Source: Methylorubrum populi
Lineage (GTDB): Bacteria > Pseudomonadota > Alphaproteobacteria > Rhizobiales > Beijerinckiaceae
NCBI RefSeq assembly: GCF_002355515.1
Contig: NZ_AP014809.1
Location: 4,550,501-4,614,500 of the forward strand
Direction: 5' to 3'
DNA length: 64,000 nucleotides
Position 1 is the first letter of the stretch, and each line of letters starts with the position of its first letter. The position numbers and the translations under genes are program-made. Shown here piece by piece: positions 45,482-56,237 of the stretch. The notes beneath the pieces were generated by a model. That model did no database searches and was not told the DNA's origin. It saw only the letters and a list, made by a program, of their open reading frames with translations.

Positions 45482-48400
45482 ATGAGCGGCCTCGCCGAGG
45501 CGGGGCGGCGGGAGGACGGGCCGGGCGGGAGCCTCGCGGGCCGCGCCGTCCTGCGCGGGCCGGTCCGCCCCGACCTGATCCGCCGGGAGACCCTGGCCGA
45601 CCTGTTCCGGGCGAGCGCGCGGGCGCGGGCCGACGCTCCCTGCCTGATCGATGCCGCCGAGCCCGGCTCCGGCGGGCGCCGCCCGGTCCTGACCTATGCG
45701 GAGGTCGATGCCCGCTCCGACGCCATCGCCGCCGGGCTGTTCGCCCGCGGCATCGGCCCCGGCGACGTCGTCGGTCTCTGGATGGCCCGCGGCACCGAGC
45801 TGCTGATCGCGCAGATCGGCATCACGAAATCCGGGGCCGCCTGGCTCCCCTTCGACGCCGAGGCGCCCGCCGACCGCGTCGCGGTCTGCCTGGGCGATGC
45901 CGAGGCCAAGGCGCTGCTCGTCTCGGAGGCTCTGCGTCCGCAGGCGCCGGAGGGCACGCCCGCGCTCACCACGGAAGAGGTGCTGGCGGCGGGGCAGGGG
46001 GGGGCACCGCCCGATCTCGATGCGGCCGGCCTCACCCCGGCGCATCCGGCCTACCTGATCTACACCTCGGGCTCGACCGGCGTGCCGAAGGGCATCGTCA
46101 TCAGCCACGCCAACATCTGCCACTTCCTGCGCTCGGGCAACGCGGTCTACGGCATGCGCGCCGACGACGTGGTGTTCCAGGGCGCCTCCGTCGCCTTCGA
46201 TCTCTCGATGGAGGAGATCTGGGTCCCCTATCTCGTCGGCGCCTGCCTGTTCGTGGCGAGCCCGGCCATGATGGGCGACGTGGAATCGCTGCCGGCGATC
46301 ATCGCGGAAGCCGGTGTCACCGTGCTCGACACGGTGCCGACCCTGCTCGCGATGATCCCCGGCGACCTGCCGAGCGTCCGCCTCGTCCTGCTCGGCGGCG
46401 AGGCCCTGCCCGAGCCGCTGGTGGCGCGCTGGGCGACCGATCGGCGGCGCCTGTTCAACACCTACGGCCCGACCGAGGCGACCGTGGTGGCGACCGCCGC
46501 CGAGATGCGGCCGGGCCGGCCCGTCACCATCGGCGGCCCGATCCCGAATTATTCCGTCTACGTCGCCGACGAGGCGCTGACCCTGCTCGGTCCCGGTGAG
46601 CAAGGCGAATTGCTGATCGGCGGCCCCGGCGTGGCCGGGGGCTATCTCAAGCGGCCCGAACTGACGGCGGAGAAATTCGTCGCCAACCCCTACCCGTCCG
46701 ACGGGACCGACCCCGTGCTCTACCGCTCGGGCGATGCCGTCTCGATGACGCCGGAGGGCGACATCGTCTTCCACGGCCGCATCGACGATCAGGTCAAGAT
46801 CCGCGGGTTTCGCGTGGAGCTCGGCGAGATCGAGGCCCGCATCCGCGGCGAGGCGGGAATCAACCAGGCGGCGGTGGTCCTGCGCCGCGACGACGAGGTT
46901 GACCGCCTCGTGGCCTTCCTTGTCCCTGAGCGCGGCGCCGATCTCGACCGCGCGAATCTCCGAAAAAATCTGGCGGCGCAGATGCCCCCCTACATGGTGC
47001 CCGGCCATTTCGAGACGGTCGAGACCCTGCCCCGGCTCACCTCGGGCAAGGTCGACCGCAAGGCCCTGCGCATCGCCCCGCTCACCGTCGCCGCGGCGGA
47101 CGGCGAGCAGGAGATGCCCGACAACGAGACCGAGGCCGCCTTGCTGGCGGCGGCGAAGCGGGTGTTCGGCGACGGGCCGATCGGGCTTGAGGCCGACTTC
47201 TTCTCCGAACTCGGCGGCCACTCGCTCCTCGCCGCCCGCTTCGTCGGCGCGGTGCGCGAGACGCCCGCGCTCGCCGGCATCACCCTGCAGGACGTCTATG
47301 CCGGCCGCACGCTCCGGGCGATGGCGGCGGGCCTGATCGAGCGCAGCGGCGGCGTCGGCGCGCAGACCGCGATCCGCGACCTCGGCTTCGCCCCGCCCCC
47401 GCTCCTGCGGCGCGCCCTGTGCGGGCTGGCGCAGGCCGTGGCGCTGCCCTTCGTCATCGCGCTTGCCACGGCGCAGTGGCTCGGCATCTTCGTCACCTAT
47501 CTGCTGCTCACCGGCGGCGGGCTCGGGTTCTGGGGCGAACTCGCCGTCCTGCTTCTCGTCTATATCGGCATCAACGCGGTCACCGCGACGATCGCGATCG
47601 CCGCCAAATGGCTGATCCTCGGGCGCACCAGACCCGGCCGCTACCCGCTCTGGGGCGTCTACTATTACCGCTGGTGGCTGGCGCAGCGCCTGACGCCGCT
47701 GGTGCACATCAAGTGGCTCCAGGGCTCGCCCGCCATCGTCGCCTATCTGCGGCTACTCGGCGCGAAGATCGGCGACGACGTGCTGATCTCCGACCTCGAT
47801 GTCGGCGCCGCCGACCTGCTCAGCATCGGCCGCGGCTCGTCGCTCGGCGGGCGGCTCGTCATCGCCAATGCCGAGGTCGTCGGCAACGAACTCGTTATCG
47901 GCCGGGTCGCGATCGGCGAGGATGTCGCCATCGGCACCTCCTGCGTCATCGGCCCCGGCACGGCGATCGGCGACCATGCCGAGATCGCCGATCTCACCAC
48001 CGTGCCGGCGGGCACCGAGGTCGGCCCGGCCGAGGCCTGGGACGGCTCGCCCGGCCGCCGGGTCGGCACCGTGGACTTCTCCGCCCTGCCCGAACCGGCC
48101 ACCGCCTCGCCCGCCCGCCGGGCGGCCTTCGGCGCGGTCTACGCCTTCCTGCTCGCGGCGGTGCCGGCGGTCGGCCTGCTGCCGATCTTCCCGGCCTTCT
48201 ACATCTTCGACCAGATCTCGGATAATCTCTCCGAGATCACCGACGTCGATTACCACGTCTACCTGCCGCTGCTGACCTGGCCCACCGCCATGCTGATGAC
48301 GGCGGGCACGGTGCTGCTCATCGCCGCCATCCGCTGGGCGGTGCTGCCGCGGGCGACATCCGGCACCGTCTCGATCTGGTCGGGCTTCTACCTGCGCAAG

Positions 48401-49564
48401 TGGCTGGTGGCGCTCGCCTCCGAGGTGACCTTGGAGACGCTCTCCTCGCTCTTCGCCACCGTCTACATGCGGGCATGGTACCGGCTGATGGGGGCAAGGA
48501 TGGGCCGGGGCGCCGAGATTTCGACCAATCTCGGCTCGCGCCACGACCTCGTCTCGATCGGCGCCAACAACTTCATCGCCGACGAGGTGGTGGTCGGCGA
48601 AGAGGAGATCCGCCGCGGCTGGATGCATCTCCACACCGTCGAGACCGGCGCCCGCGTCTTCGTCGGCAATGACGGCGTGCTGCCGCCGGGCACGCGCCTG
48701 CCCGACGACGTCCTGATCGGCATCAAGTCGAAGCCCCCGGCCAACGCGCAGATGGGGCCGGGCGAGACGTGGTTCGGCTCGCCGCCGATCCGCCTGCCGG
48801 TGCGGCAGAAGGTCGATCTCGGCTCGCACGCGCAGACCTTCGAGCCGAGCGTGTGGGCCAAGCTGCGGCGCGGCCTGTTCGAGGCCTTCGCCACCTCGTT
48901 CTCGCCGATGCTCTACATCTCGCTCGCCATCTGCGCGATCGACTGGGTGTTCTACCCCGAGATCCTCGAAGGCGACTGGCTCGGGCTGGCCGTGGCCTTC
49001 GTGCTCGCGAGCGTCGTCATCGCCCTGATCCAGACGAGCAGCGTCATCTGTCTCAAGTGGCTCTTGATGGGGATCTACCGCCCCGGCATGCGGCCGATGT
49101 GGTCGTGGTGGGCGATGCGCACCGAGGCCATCGCGGTGGCCTATTGGGGCTTGGCCGGCAAGGTGCTGCTGGAGCACCTGATGGGCACGCCGTTCCTGCC
49201 CTGGGTGCTGCGCCTGTTCGGCGTGAAGGTGGGGAAGGGCACCTGCCTGCTGATGACCGACATCACCGAGTTCGACTGCGTCAGCATCGGCGACTACGCG
49301 GCGATCAACCGCTCGGCGGCGCTCCAGACCCACCTCTACGAGGACCGCATCATGAAGGTCGGCCGGGTCGTGGTCGGGCGTGGCGTGTCGGTCGGGGCGT
49401 TCTCGACCGTGCTCTACGACAGCCATGTCGGCGACTACGCGCGGCTGCGCCCGCTCACCATCGTCATGAAGGGCGAGTCGATCCCGGCCCATTCCGAGTG
49501 GGAAGGGGCGCCGGCCGTGCCGGTGGTGCACGCGGCGGGAGGGGCGGTGGCGAAGGCGGCGTGA
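45482..49564 (+). CDS. Pls/PosA-family membrane non-ribosomal peptide synthetase
   Basis: A 1360-residue single-module NRPS with the architecture of epsilon-polylysine synthetase: an adenylation domain (about 40-545: YLIYTSGSTGVPKGIV, NTYGPTEATV, LYRSGDAV, GRIDDQVKIRGFRVELGEIE, PRLTSGKVDRKAL), a thiolation domain (about 555-640, FFSELGGHSLLAAR with the pantetheine Ser), then about 720 residues of membrane segments alternating with three left-handed beta-helix acyltransferase-like domains (VVGNELVIGRVAIGEDVAIG, ISTNLGSRHDLVSIG, DCVSIGDYAAINRSAAL). It lacks a thioesterase. Family members polymerise one amino acid (lysine, diaminobutyrate, beta-lysine). The monomer here is unread. ATG at 45482; a GTG at 45413 is possible. 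It lies 250 bp after the NAD-kinase-like gene. Confidence 0.92.
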   Translation: MSGLAEAGRREDGPGGSLAGRAVLRGPVRPDLIRRETLADLFRASARARADAPCLIDAAEPGSGGRRPVLTYAEVDARSDAIAAGLFARGIGPGDVVGLWMARGTELLIAQIGITKSGAAWLPFDAEAPADRVAVCLGDAEAKALLVSEALRPQAPEGTPALTTEEVLAAGQGGAPPDLDAAGLTPAHPAYLIYTSGSTGVPKGIVISHANICHFLRSGNAVYGMRADDVVFQGASVAFDLSMEEIWVPYLVGACLFVASPAMMGDVESLPAIIAEAGVTVLDTVPTLLAMIPGDLPSVRLVLLGGEALPEPLVARWATDRRRLFNTYGPTEATVVATAAEMRPGRPVTIGGPIPNYSVYVADEALTLLGPGEQGELLIGGPGVAGGYLKRPELTAEKFVANPYPSDGTDPVLYRSGDAVSMTPEGDIVFHGRIDDQVKIRGFRVELGEIEARIRGEAGINQAAVVLRRDDEVDRLVAFLVPERGADLDRANLRKNLAAQMPPYMVPGHFETVETLPRLTSGKVDRKALRIAPLTVAAADGEQEMPDNETEAALLAAAKRVFGDGPIGLEADFFSELGGHSLLAARFVGAVRETPALAGITLQDVYAGRTLRAMAAGLIERSGGVGAQTAIRDLGFAPPPLLRRALCGLAQAVALPFVIALATAQWLGIFVTYLLLTGGGLGFWGELAVLLLVYIGINAVTATIAIAAKWLILGRTRPGRYPLWGVYYYRWWLAQRLTPLVHIKWLQGSPAIVAYLRLLGAKIGDDVLISDLDVGAADLLSIGRGSSLGGRLVIANAEVVGNELVIGRVAIGEDVAIGTSCVIGPGTAIGDHAEIADLTTVPAGTEVGPAEAWDGSPGRRVGTVDFSALPEPATASPARRAAFGAVYAFLLAAVPAVGLLPIFPAFYIFDQISDNLSEITDVDYHVYLPLLTWPTAMLMTAGTVLLIAAIRWAVLPRATSGTVSIWSGFYLRKWLVALASEVTLETLSSLFATVYMRAWYRLMGARMGRGAEISTNLGSRHDLVSIGANNFIADEVVVGEEEIRRGWMHLHTVETGARVFVGNDGVLPPGTRLPDDVLIGIKSKPPANAQMGPGETWFGSPPIRLPVRQKVDLGSHAQTFEPSVWAKLRRGLFEAFATSFSPMLYISLAICAIDWVFYPEILEGDWLGLAVAFVLASVVIALIQTSSVICLKWLLMGIYRPGMRPMWSWWAMRTEAIAVAYWGLAGKVLLEHLMGTPFLPWVLRLFGVKVGKGTCLLMTDITEFDCVSIGDYAAINRSAALQTHLYEDRIMKVGRVVVGRGVSVGAFSTVLYDSHVGDYARLRPLTIVMKGESIPAHSEWEGAPAVPVVHAAGGAVAKAA

Positions 49565-49644
49565 AGCCGGCAGGCTCTCGCCGCCGCAGGTCTTTTCATG
49601 CGATGATCGTCGGTATGGGTCTTGCGGCTCCCGAGGACACTCTC

Positions 49645-49854
49645 ATGCTCGATGCGAAGCCTGCGGCTTTCCAGGAACCCCGCAGCCTGATCGGCTCATG
49701 GCGGCGCTTCGGCTCGGTTGGGCCCGTCTATGAAATCGTCGGTGTGACGGAGAAGGCGACGGATCGCCCGCAGATGCGGATTCGCGTTCTGGAGACGGGC
49801 GAGGAACTCGACTACCCGCTCACGGACCTCCTCGACGACCCTGCGGAAGGCTGA
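49645..49854 (+). CDS. DUF5397-family protein, putative antitoxin of VapD
   Basis: A 69-residue protein with the DUF5397 pattern AFQEPRSLIGSWRRFGSVGPVYEIVGVT and MRIRVLETGEELDYPLTDLLDDP. No independent function is established; several family members sit in front of vapD-like genes. ATG at 49645 has GAGGA 8 nt upstream; an in-frame ATG at 49603 is less likely. Its stop overlaps the vapD start by one base (TGATG), so the two are translationally coupled. An antitoxin role is inferred from the pairing. Confidence 0.78.
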   Translation: MLDAKPAAFQEPRSLIGSWRRFGSVGPVYEIVGVTEKATDRPQMRIRVLETGEELDYPLTDLLDDPAEG

Positions 49855-50132
49855 TGTTCGCCATCGCCTTCGATCTGGTCGTCGTCGAGACGCAGGCCCA
49901 TCATCCGAAGGGGATCGCACAGGCCTACAGCGACATCCGCACGGTGCTCGCCCGGCAGGGATTCGACTGGGTTCAGGGGAGCCTTTACGTCAGCCATGAC
50001 GAGGATCTGGCGAAGCTGTTCGCGGCCATCACGGCGCTGAAGGCTCTGCCGTGGTTCCCGGCCTCGGTGCGCGACCTGCGCGCCTTTCGCGTCGAGCAAT
50101 GGTCGGACTTCACGGCGACCGTCAAAGGCTGA
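49854..50132 (+). CDS. VapD-like (Cas2-fold) endoribonuclease, putative toxin
   Basis: A 92-residue protein of the VapD family. It begins MFAIAFDLVVVETQAHHPKG, with Asp7 in the position of the catalytic acid of Cas2/VapD nucleases, then QAYSDIRTVLARQGFDWVQGSLYVSHDE and a C-terminal helix-strand pair ITALKALPWFPASVRDLRAFRVEQWSDF. VapD of Haemophilus and Helicobacter is a purine-specific mRNA interferase and forms a toxin-antitoxin pair with VapX; the partner here is DUF5397, a different family. GGAAGG precedes the ATG. Confidence 0.85.
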   Translation: MFAIAFDLVVVETQAHHPKGIAQAYSDIRTVLARQGFDWVQGSLYVSHDEDLAKLFAAITALKALPWFPASVRDLRAFRVEQWSDFTATVKG

Positions 50133-50153
50133 CGGCCGCCGCGCTCGTCAGCC

Positions 50154-50810
50154 TCACGCCGTCTCGGCCTTCGCTCCGAGTCGCTTGTCGAGATAGGTGT
50201 CCACGGTCTGGGTCAGTTCGTCGACCTTGCCGTCGAAGAAGTGGTTGGCGCCCTCGACCATCTGGTGCTCGATGATGACGCCCTTCTGCGTCTTCACCTT
50301 CTCGATCACCGGGATCACCTCGCGGGCCGGCGCGACCCGGTCTTCGGAGCCGTGCACGAACAGGCCGGAGGAGGGGCAGGGCGCCAGGAAGGTGAAGTCG
50401 TAGCGGTTGGCCATGGCCGCGATCGAGATGAAGCCCTCGATCTCCGGGCGGCGCATCAGCAGCTGCATCCCGATCCATGAGCCGAACGACACGCCCGCGA
50501 TCCAGCAGGACTTCGCCTCGGGGTTGACCGACTGCACCCAGTCCAGAGCCGCCGCCGCGTCGGAAAGCTCGCCCGAGCCGTGATCGAAGGCGCCCTGGCT
50601 GCGCCCGACCCCGCGGAAATTGAAGCGCAGGGCTGCGAAGCCGCGATTGGCGAAGGTGTAGAAAAGATTGTACACGATTTGATTGTTCATCGTGCCCCCG
50701 AACTGGGGGTGCGGGTGGAGCACGATCGCGATCGGCGCGCCCTTCTTCTTGGGCGCCTGATAGCGGCCTTCCAGGCGGCCGGCAGGGCCGGAAAAGATGA
50801 CTTCGGGCAT
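50154..50810 (-). CDS. Alpha/beta hydrolase
   Basis: A 218-residue hydrolase. The early IAIVLHPHPQFGGTMNNQIVYNLFYTFANRGFAALRFNFRGVGRSQG stretch carries the oxyanion HPHPQ loop. The nucleophile elbow is GVSFGS (Ser near 115), and the acid and His are in HGSEDRVAPA and EGANHFFDG near the end. The pattern is that of the COG2945-type short hydrolases; substrate unknown. ATG at 50808-50810 with GAGGACACC upstream. It converges with the VapD gene and diverges from the suf operon. Confidence 0.9.
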   Translation of the reverse strand: MPEVIFSGPAGRLEGRYQAPKKKGAPIAIVLHPHPQFGGTMNNQIVYNLFYTFANRGFAALRFNFRGVGRSQGAFDHGSGELSDAAAALDWVQSVNPEAKSCWIAGVSFGSWIGMQLLMRRPEIEGFISIAAMANRYDFTFLAPCPSSGLFVHGSEDRVAPAREVIPVIEKVKTQKGVIIEHQMVEGANHFFDGKVDELTQTVDTYLDKRLGAKAETA

Positions 50811-50893
50811 GGTGTCCTCGAGATGATCCGCTTCCCGCCCCTCTCGCATCCGGAAGGCAGGGGGAACCGGGCCGGCCTTCGGCCGGCAATGGC

Positions 50894-50960
50894 TTGACTC
50901 GCTGCGCGCGCCACTTACAAGCGCTCTTAGAATAATTCTAGGCGATTAGAATTATTCTAA
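50894..50960 (+). promoter_or_regulatory. suf promoter with two iron-control-element (Irr-type) boxes
   Basis: TTGACT (50894-50899) and TACAAG (50916-50921) with 16-bp spacing give a promoter candidate. Two palindromes follow at once: TTAGAATAATTCTA (50927-50940) and TTAGAATTATTCTAA (50946-50960), both fitting the TTTAGAA-N3-TTCTAAA iron control element bound by Irr in Rhizobiales. The boxes overlap the expected transcription start, the position for repression. Two tandem half-spaced copies suggest cooperative binding. Confidence 0.8.
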
Positions 50961-51082
50961 ACAAGGTTTCGGCCTCGGTCTCCGATGCAAAAGGCGCGCG
51001 TTGCGCGCGGCTTAGCACGGGGGAGGGGGGCGAAATCAAGAAAATCAGGAATTGTCAGGGCGATGCGGAGCGGAACGGCGGG

Positions 51083-52255
51083 ATGACGTCAGCGGCGCGC
51101 AGCTATCTCGATCACAACGCGACCTCGCCGGTGCGTCCGGAGGTCGCGATGGCGGTTGCGCGCGCGCTCGAACTGCCCGGCAATCCCTCCTCGATCCATG
51201 CGGAGGGCCGCGCCGCCCGTTACGCGCTGCAGGCGGCGCGGGCGCAACTCGCCGCCCTCGTCGGGGCGCACCCGGAGTGCGTCACCTTCACCAGCGGCGG
51301 CACCGAGGCAGCCAACGCCGTCCTCTCCGGCGCCCTGCGCAAGGAGGGCCGCCCCGCCCCTACCCGCCTGATGATCTCGGCCACCGAGCATCCCTGCGTC
51401 GCCGCCGGCCACCGCTTCGCGCCGGAAGCGGTCGAGGTGCTGCCGGTGGACGCGGCGGGCCTGCTGCGCCTCGACGCCCTGGCGGCGCGCCTCGACGCCT
51501 GCCGCGACGAGAGCGTGCTGGTCTCGGTCCACGCCGCCAACAACGAGACCGGGGTGGTTCAGCCGCTCGCCGAGATCGTGCGGCTCGCCCGCGCCCACGG
51601 GCGGACGCTCGTCCACAGCGACGCGGTCCAGGCGGTCGGAAAGATCCCGCTCGATTTTTCCGCCCTCGGCCTCGACGCCCTGACGCTGTCCGGCCACAAG
51701 TTCGCCGCGCCGAAGGGCGTCGGCGCCCTGGTGCTGGCCGAGGGGGTGAGCCTGGAGACCGCCTTCCTGCGCGGCGGCGGCCAGGAGGCGCGCCTGCGCT
51801 GCGGCACCGAAAACCTTCCGGGGATCGTCGGCCTGGGCGAGGCGGCGGCGATCGCCCAGGCCGCTCTGGAGAGCGAGGCGGCGCGGCTCGCCGGCTTGCG
51901 CGACGGGCTCGAAGCGCGGCTTCGGGCGCTCGCCCCCGACGCGGTCGTGTTCGGGCAGGGCGCGGCGCGCCTGCCCAACACTCTCAGCTTCGCCGTGCCG
52001 GGGCTGGAGGCCGCCACGGCGCTGATTGCCCTCGATCTCGCCGGCCTGGCCGTCTCGTCGGGCTCGGCCTGCGCCTCGGGCAAGGTGGCCCGTTCCCCCG
52101 TGCTCGCGGCGATGGGCGTGAGCCCTGCGCTCGCCGCAGGGGCGCTGCGCGTCAGCTTCGGCTGGAATTCGCGCGCGGATGACCTGTCACGCTTCGTGGC
52201 GGGGTTCGAACGGGTCGTTTCGTCCCTATATCAGCGGCGAGGGCAGGCAGCCTGA
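51083..52255 (+). CDS. Cysteine desulfurase (NifS/IscS-type)
   Basis: A 390-residue PLP enzyme taking sulfur from cysteine for iron-sulfur assembly. The PLP lysine is in LSGHKFAAPKGVG (about 204-216), the early motif is YLDHNATSPVRPEV, and the active-site Cys is in SSGSACASGKVARS (about 322-334). The last feature (SSGSAC) marks the group I, IscS/NifS-like, type, unlike the SufS encoded later in the same operon. ATG at 51083. First gene of the suf operon, 106 bp before sufB; no iscR/rirA lies in front. Confidence 0.92.
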   Translation: MTSAARSYLDHNATSPVRPEVAMAVARALELPGNPSSIHAEGRAARYALQAARAQLAALVGAHPECVTFTSGGTEAANAVLSGALRKEGRPAPTRLMISATEHPCVAAGHRFAPEAVEVLPVDAAGLLRLDALAARLDACRDESVLVSVHAANNETGVVQPLAEIVRLARAHGRTLVHSDAVQAVGKIPLDFSALGLDALTLSGHKFAAPKGVGALVLAEGVSLETAFLRGGGQEARLRCGTENLPGIVGLGEAAAIAQAALESEAARLAGLRDGLEARLRALAPDAVVFGQGAARLPNTLSFAVPGLEAATALIALDLAGLAVSSGSACASGKVARSPVLAAMGVSPALAAGALRVSFGWNSRADDLSRFVAGFERVVSSLYQRRGQAA

Positions 52256-52360
52256 GTCTCTCTCAGCGCCGCCCGCCCAAGCCATTCTTTCGGCGGTGAA
52301 ACCCGCCGTGTCGTTGGAAACCCCCGGCCCTTGACGCCGGAGTAGGTTAGGAGACGCTGA

Positions 52361-53830
<1,470 letters not shown>

Positions 53831-53857
53831 AGCTCAAGGCACCGTATGTCGTGAAAA

Positions 53858-53968
53858 CCCTCCCGCCTCTGCGGAGCAGGCGGGAGAGCGGAGCGACCTC
53901 TCCGGATGCGGCGCTCCCCTCTCCCGACCCGCTGACGCGGGCCACCCTCCCCCGCAGAGGGGGGAGGG
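53858..53968. repeat. Hairpin repeat between sufB and sufC
   Basis: Arms CCCTCCCGCCTCTGCGG and CCGCAGAGGGGGGAGGG (one mismatch) enclose a GC-rich core (CTCTCCGGATGCGGCGCTCC...). The same kind of element occurs after sufD (56082-56212), with CTCTCACCTCTGCGGG/CTCCGGACAATGCGG in matching order. Confidence 0.85.
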
Positions 53969-54000
53969 AAAACACCGGAATCGAACAGGACTATCCAACT

Positions 54001-54753
54001 ATGCTTGAGATCAAAAACCTCGTCGTGCAGATCGAGGACAACCGCATCCTCAACGGCCTGAACCTCACCGTGAACGACGGCGAGGTCGCCGCGATCATGG
54101 GCCCGAACGGGTCGGGCAAGTCGACGCTCTCCTACGTCATCGCCGGCAAGGAGGATTACGAGGTTCTCGACGGCGAGATCCTGCTCGACGGGCAGAACGT
54201 GCTGGAGATGGCCGCTGACGAGCGCGCCGCCGCGGGCATCTTCCTGGCCTTCCAGTACCCGCTGGAGATCCCCGGCGTCGGCACCATGACCTTCCTCAAG
54301 GCCTGCCTCAACGCCCAGCGCAAGGCGCGCGGCGAGGACGAGCTCTCGACCCCCGACTTCATCCGCGCGGTGAACGCGGCCGCCGACAAGCTCGAGATCA
54401 ACAAGGAGATGCTCAAGCGCGCCCTCAACGTCGGCTTCTCCGGCGGCGAGAAGAAGCGCATGGAGATCCTCCAGATGGCGCTCTTGCAGCCGAAGTTCTG
54501 CGTCCTCGACGAGACCGATTCCGGCCTCGACATCGACGCGCTGCGCATCGTCTCCGAGGGCGTGAACGCGCTGCGGGCGCAGGGCCGCTCGTTCCTCGTC
54601 ATCACCCACTACCAGCGGCTCCTCAACCACATCGTGCCCGACACCGTGCACGTCATGTCGAAGGGCCAGATCGTGAAGACCGGCGGCAAGGAACTGGCGC
54701 TGGAGCTCGAGGCCTCCGGCTACGCCGAGTACCGCACGAGCGAGGCTGCGTAA
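54001..54753 (+). CDS. sufC: Fe-S cluster assembly ATPase SufC
   Basis: A 250-residue ABC-type ATPase of the SUF system. The Walker A is [16 protein letters not shown] (about 36-51), the SufC-specific segment [22 protein letters not shown], the signature [16 protein letters not shown] and the Walker [15 protein letters not shown], then [16 protein letters not shown] at 54001. Its stop overlaps the sufD start by one base. Confidence 0.97.
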   Translation: MLEIKNLVVQIEDNRILNGLNLTVNDGEVAAIMGPNGSGKSTLSYVIAGKEDYEVLDGEILLDGQNVLEMAADERAAAGIFLAFQYPLEIPGVGTMTFLKACLNAQRKARGEDELSTPDFIRAVNAAADKLEINKEMLKRALNVGFSGGEKKRMEILQMALLQPKFCVLDETDSGLDIDALRIVSEGVNALRAQGRSFLVITHYQRLLNHIVPDTVHVMSKGQIVKTGGKELALELEASGYAEYRTSEAA

Positions 54754-56075
54754 TGGCCGACGTCACCAATCTCCGCTCCCCCGCCGAGGCCGGGCTCTCG
54801 AAGCTGTTCGAGTCCTCGCGCAAGGCCTTCGCCAGCGAGTCCGCGATCAGCCGCGAGGAGGCGTTCCGCTTCTTCGAGGCGACCGGCCTGCCGAGCCGCC
54901 GGGTCGAGGCGTTCAAGTACACGGATCTCCGCGCCGCGATCACCGAGGCCGCCCCGCCCGCCGAGGCGCCGTCCGAGGACGCCGCCCGAGCCGCCGTTGC
55001 CGGGGCCACGGGTTTCAACGAGGTCGAGGCCGCGCGCCTCACCTTCGTCAACGGCCATCTCGTGGCCGCGCTCTCCGATCTCGACCGGATTCCCGAGGGC
55101 GTCACCGTCACCCCGCTCAACGCGGCGCTTGCGGCGGGCGATGCCCGCCTCAAGCTCCTCGCCCCCGTCGAGCAGGTGCGCGAGAACCCGATCTATCAGC
55201 TCAACACCGCCTTCTTGGCGGACGGCGCGCTGATCTCGGTCGCCCCCGGCGCCAAGCCGCAGACGCCGGTTCACCTGCGCTTCGTCGGTACGGGTGAGGC
55301 GGCCTTCTCGACCGCGACCCGCGTGCTGGTCGAGATCGGGGCCGGTGCCGAGTTCTTCCTCTTGGAGAGCCACGAGGGGCCGTCCGGGCTGACCTACCAG
55401 CCCAACGACGCGCTCGACGTGCGCATCGGCGCCGAGGCCGCCTTCCGCCACACCCGGCTCAACCGGGAAGGGGACGCGGCGATCGCCCTCTCGACGATCT
55501 CGGTGCGGCTCGACGCCCGGGCGCAGCTCGAGACGGTCAACCTCGTCACCGGCGCCAAGCTCTCGCGTCACCAGATCTACCTGCACGTCGCGGGCGAGGA
55601 CGCCAACGCGGTCGTCAACGGCGCGACGCTGCTGGGCCACGGCCAGCTCGCGGACTCGACCCTGCTCGCCGACCACGCGGCGACGGGCGGCGTCGGCCGC
55701 GAGATGTTCAAGACGGTGATCGACGGCGATTCCACCGGCGTGTTCCAGGGCAAGATCATCGTCCGCCAGGTCGCGCAGCAGACCGACGGCAAGATGAAGT
55801 CCGACTGCCTGCTCCTGACCGACGACGGTCAGATGATGAACAAGCCGGAGCTGGAGATCTTCGCCGACGACGTCGCCTGCGGCCACGGCGCCACCTGCGG
55901 CGCCCCGGACGAGGACCTGCTGTTCTACCTCATGGCCCGCGGCCTGCCGCGTGCCACCGCCGAGAGCCTGCTGGTCCAGGCCTTCGTCGGCGAGGCGGTG
56001 GAGACGGTCACGCATGAGGGCGCGCGCGACGCGCTGATCGGCGGGATCGAGGCTTGGCTGGCGGCGCGGGGGTGA
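54753..56075 (+). CDS. sufD: Fe-S cluster assembly protein SufD
   Basis: A 440-residue paralogue of SufB. The C-terminal half carries TRLNREGDAAIALSTISVRLDARAQLETVNLVTGAKLSRHQIYLHVAGEDAN and DGKMKSDCLLLTDDGQMMNKPELEIFADDVACGHGATCGAPDEDLLFYLMARGL, the conserved SufD ending with Cys and His. ATG at 54753 overlaps the sufC stop, giving tight coupling. Confidence 0.96.
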   Translation: MADVTNLRSPAEAGLSKLFESSRKAFASESAISREEAFRFFEATGLPSRRVEAFKYTDLRAAITEAAPPAEAPSEDAARAAVAGATGFNEVEAARLTFVNGHLVAALSDLDRIPEGVTVTPLNAALAAGDARLKLLAPVEQVRENPIYQLNTAFLADGALISVAPGAKPQTPVHLRFVGTGEAAFSTATRVLVEIGAGAEFFLLESHEGPSGLTYQPNDALDVRIGAEAAFRHTRLNREGDAAIALSTISVRLDARAQLETVNLVTGAKLSRHQIYLHVAGEDANAVVNGATLLGHGQLADSTLLADHAATGGVGREMFKTVIDGDSTGVFQGKIIVRQVAQQTDGKMKSDCLLLTDDGQMMNKPELEIFADDVACGHGATCGAPDEDLLFYLMARGLPRATAESLLVQAFVGEAVETVTHEGARDALIGGIEAWLAARG

Positions 56076-56081
56076 GAGAAA

Positions 56082-56212
56082 CCCTCTCACCTCTGCGGGG
56101 GAGGGTGCCCGCGGAGCGGGCGGGAGAGGGGAGCGACGTCTCCGGACAATGCGGACCCGGCCCCTCACCCGACCTCCTTCGGGGGCCACCCTCTCCCGCG
56201 GAGGGGAGAGGG
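56082..56212. repeat. Hairpin repeat between sufD and DUF559 gene
   Basis: Arms CCCTCTCACCTCTGCGGG and CCCGCGGAGGGGAGAGGG, with internal matches to the sufB-sufC element. A third, shorter relative (56616-56661) is embedded in the end of the DUF559 gene. Confidence 0.85.
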
Positions 56213-56237
56213 CGGTGCGTACGATGGGGGATTGGCA

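Noticed and set aside
45101..47707. 868-codon minus-strand frame opposite the NRPS
   Set aside because: Antisense shadow of the adenylation domain, no ribosome site and no domain.
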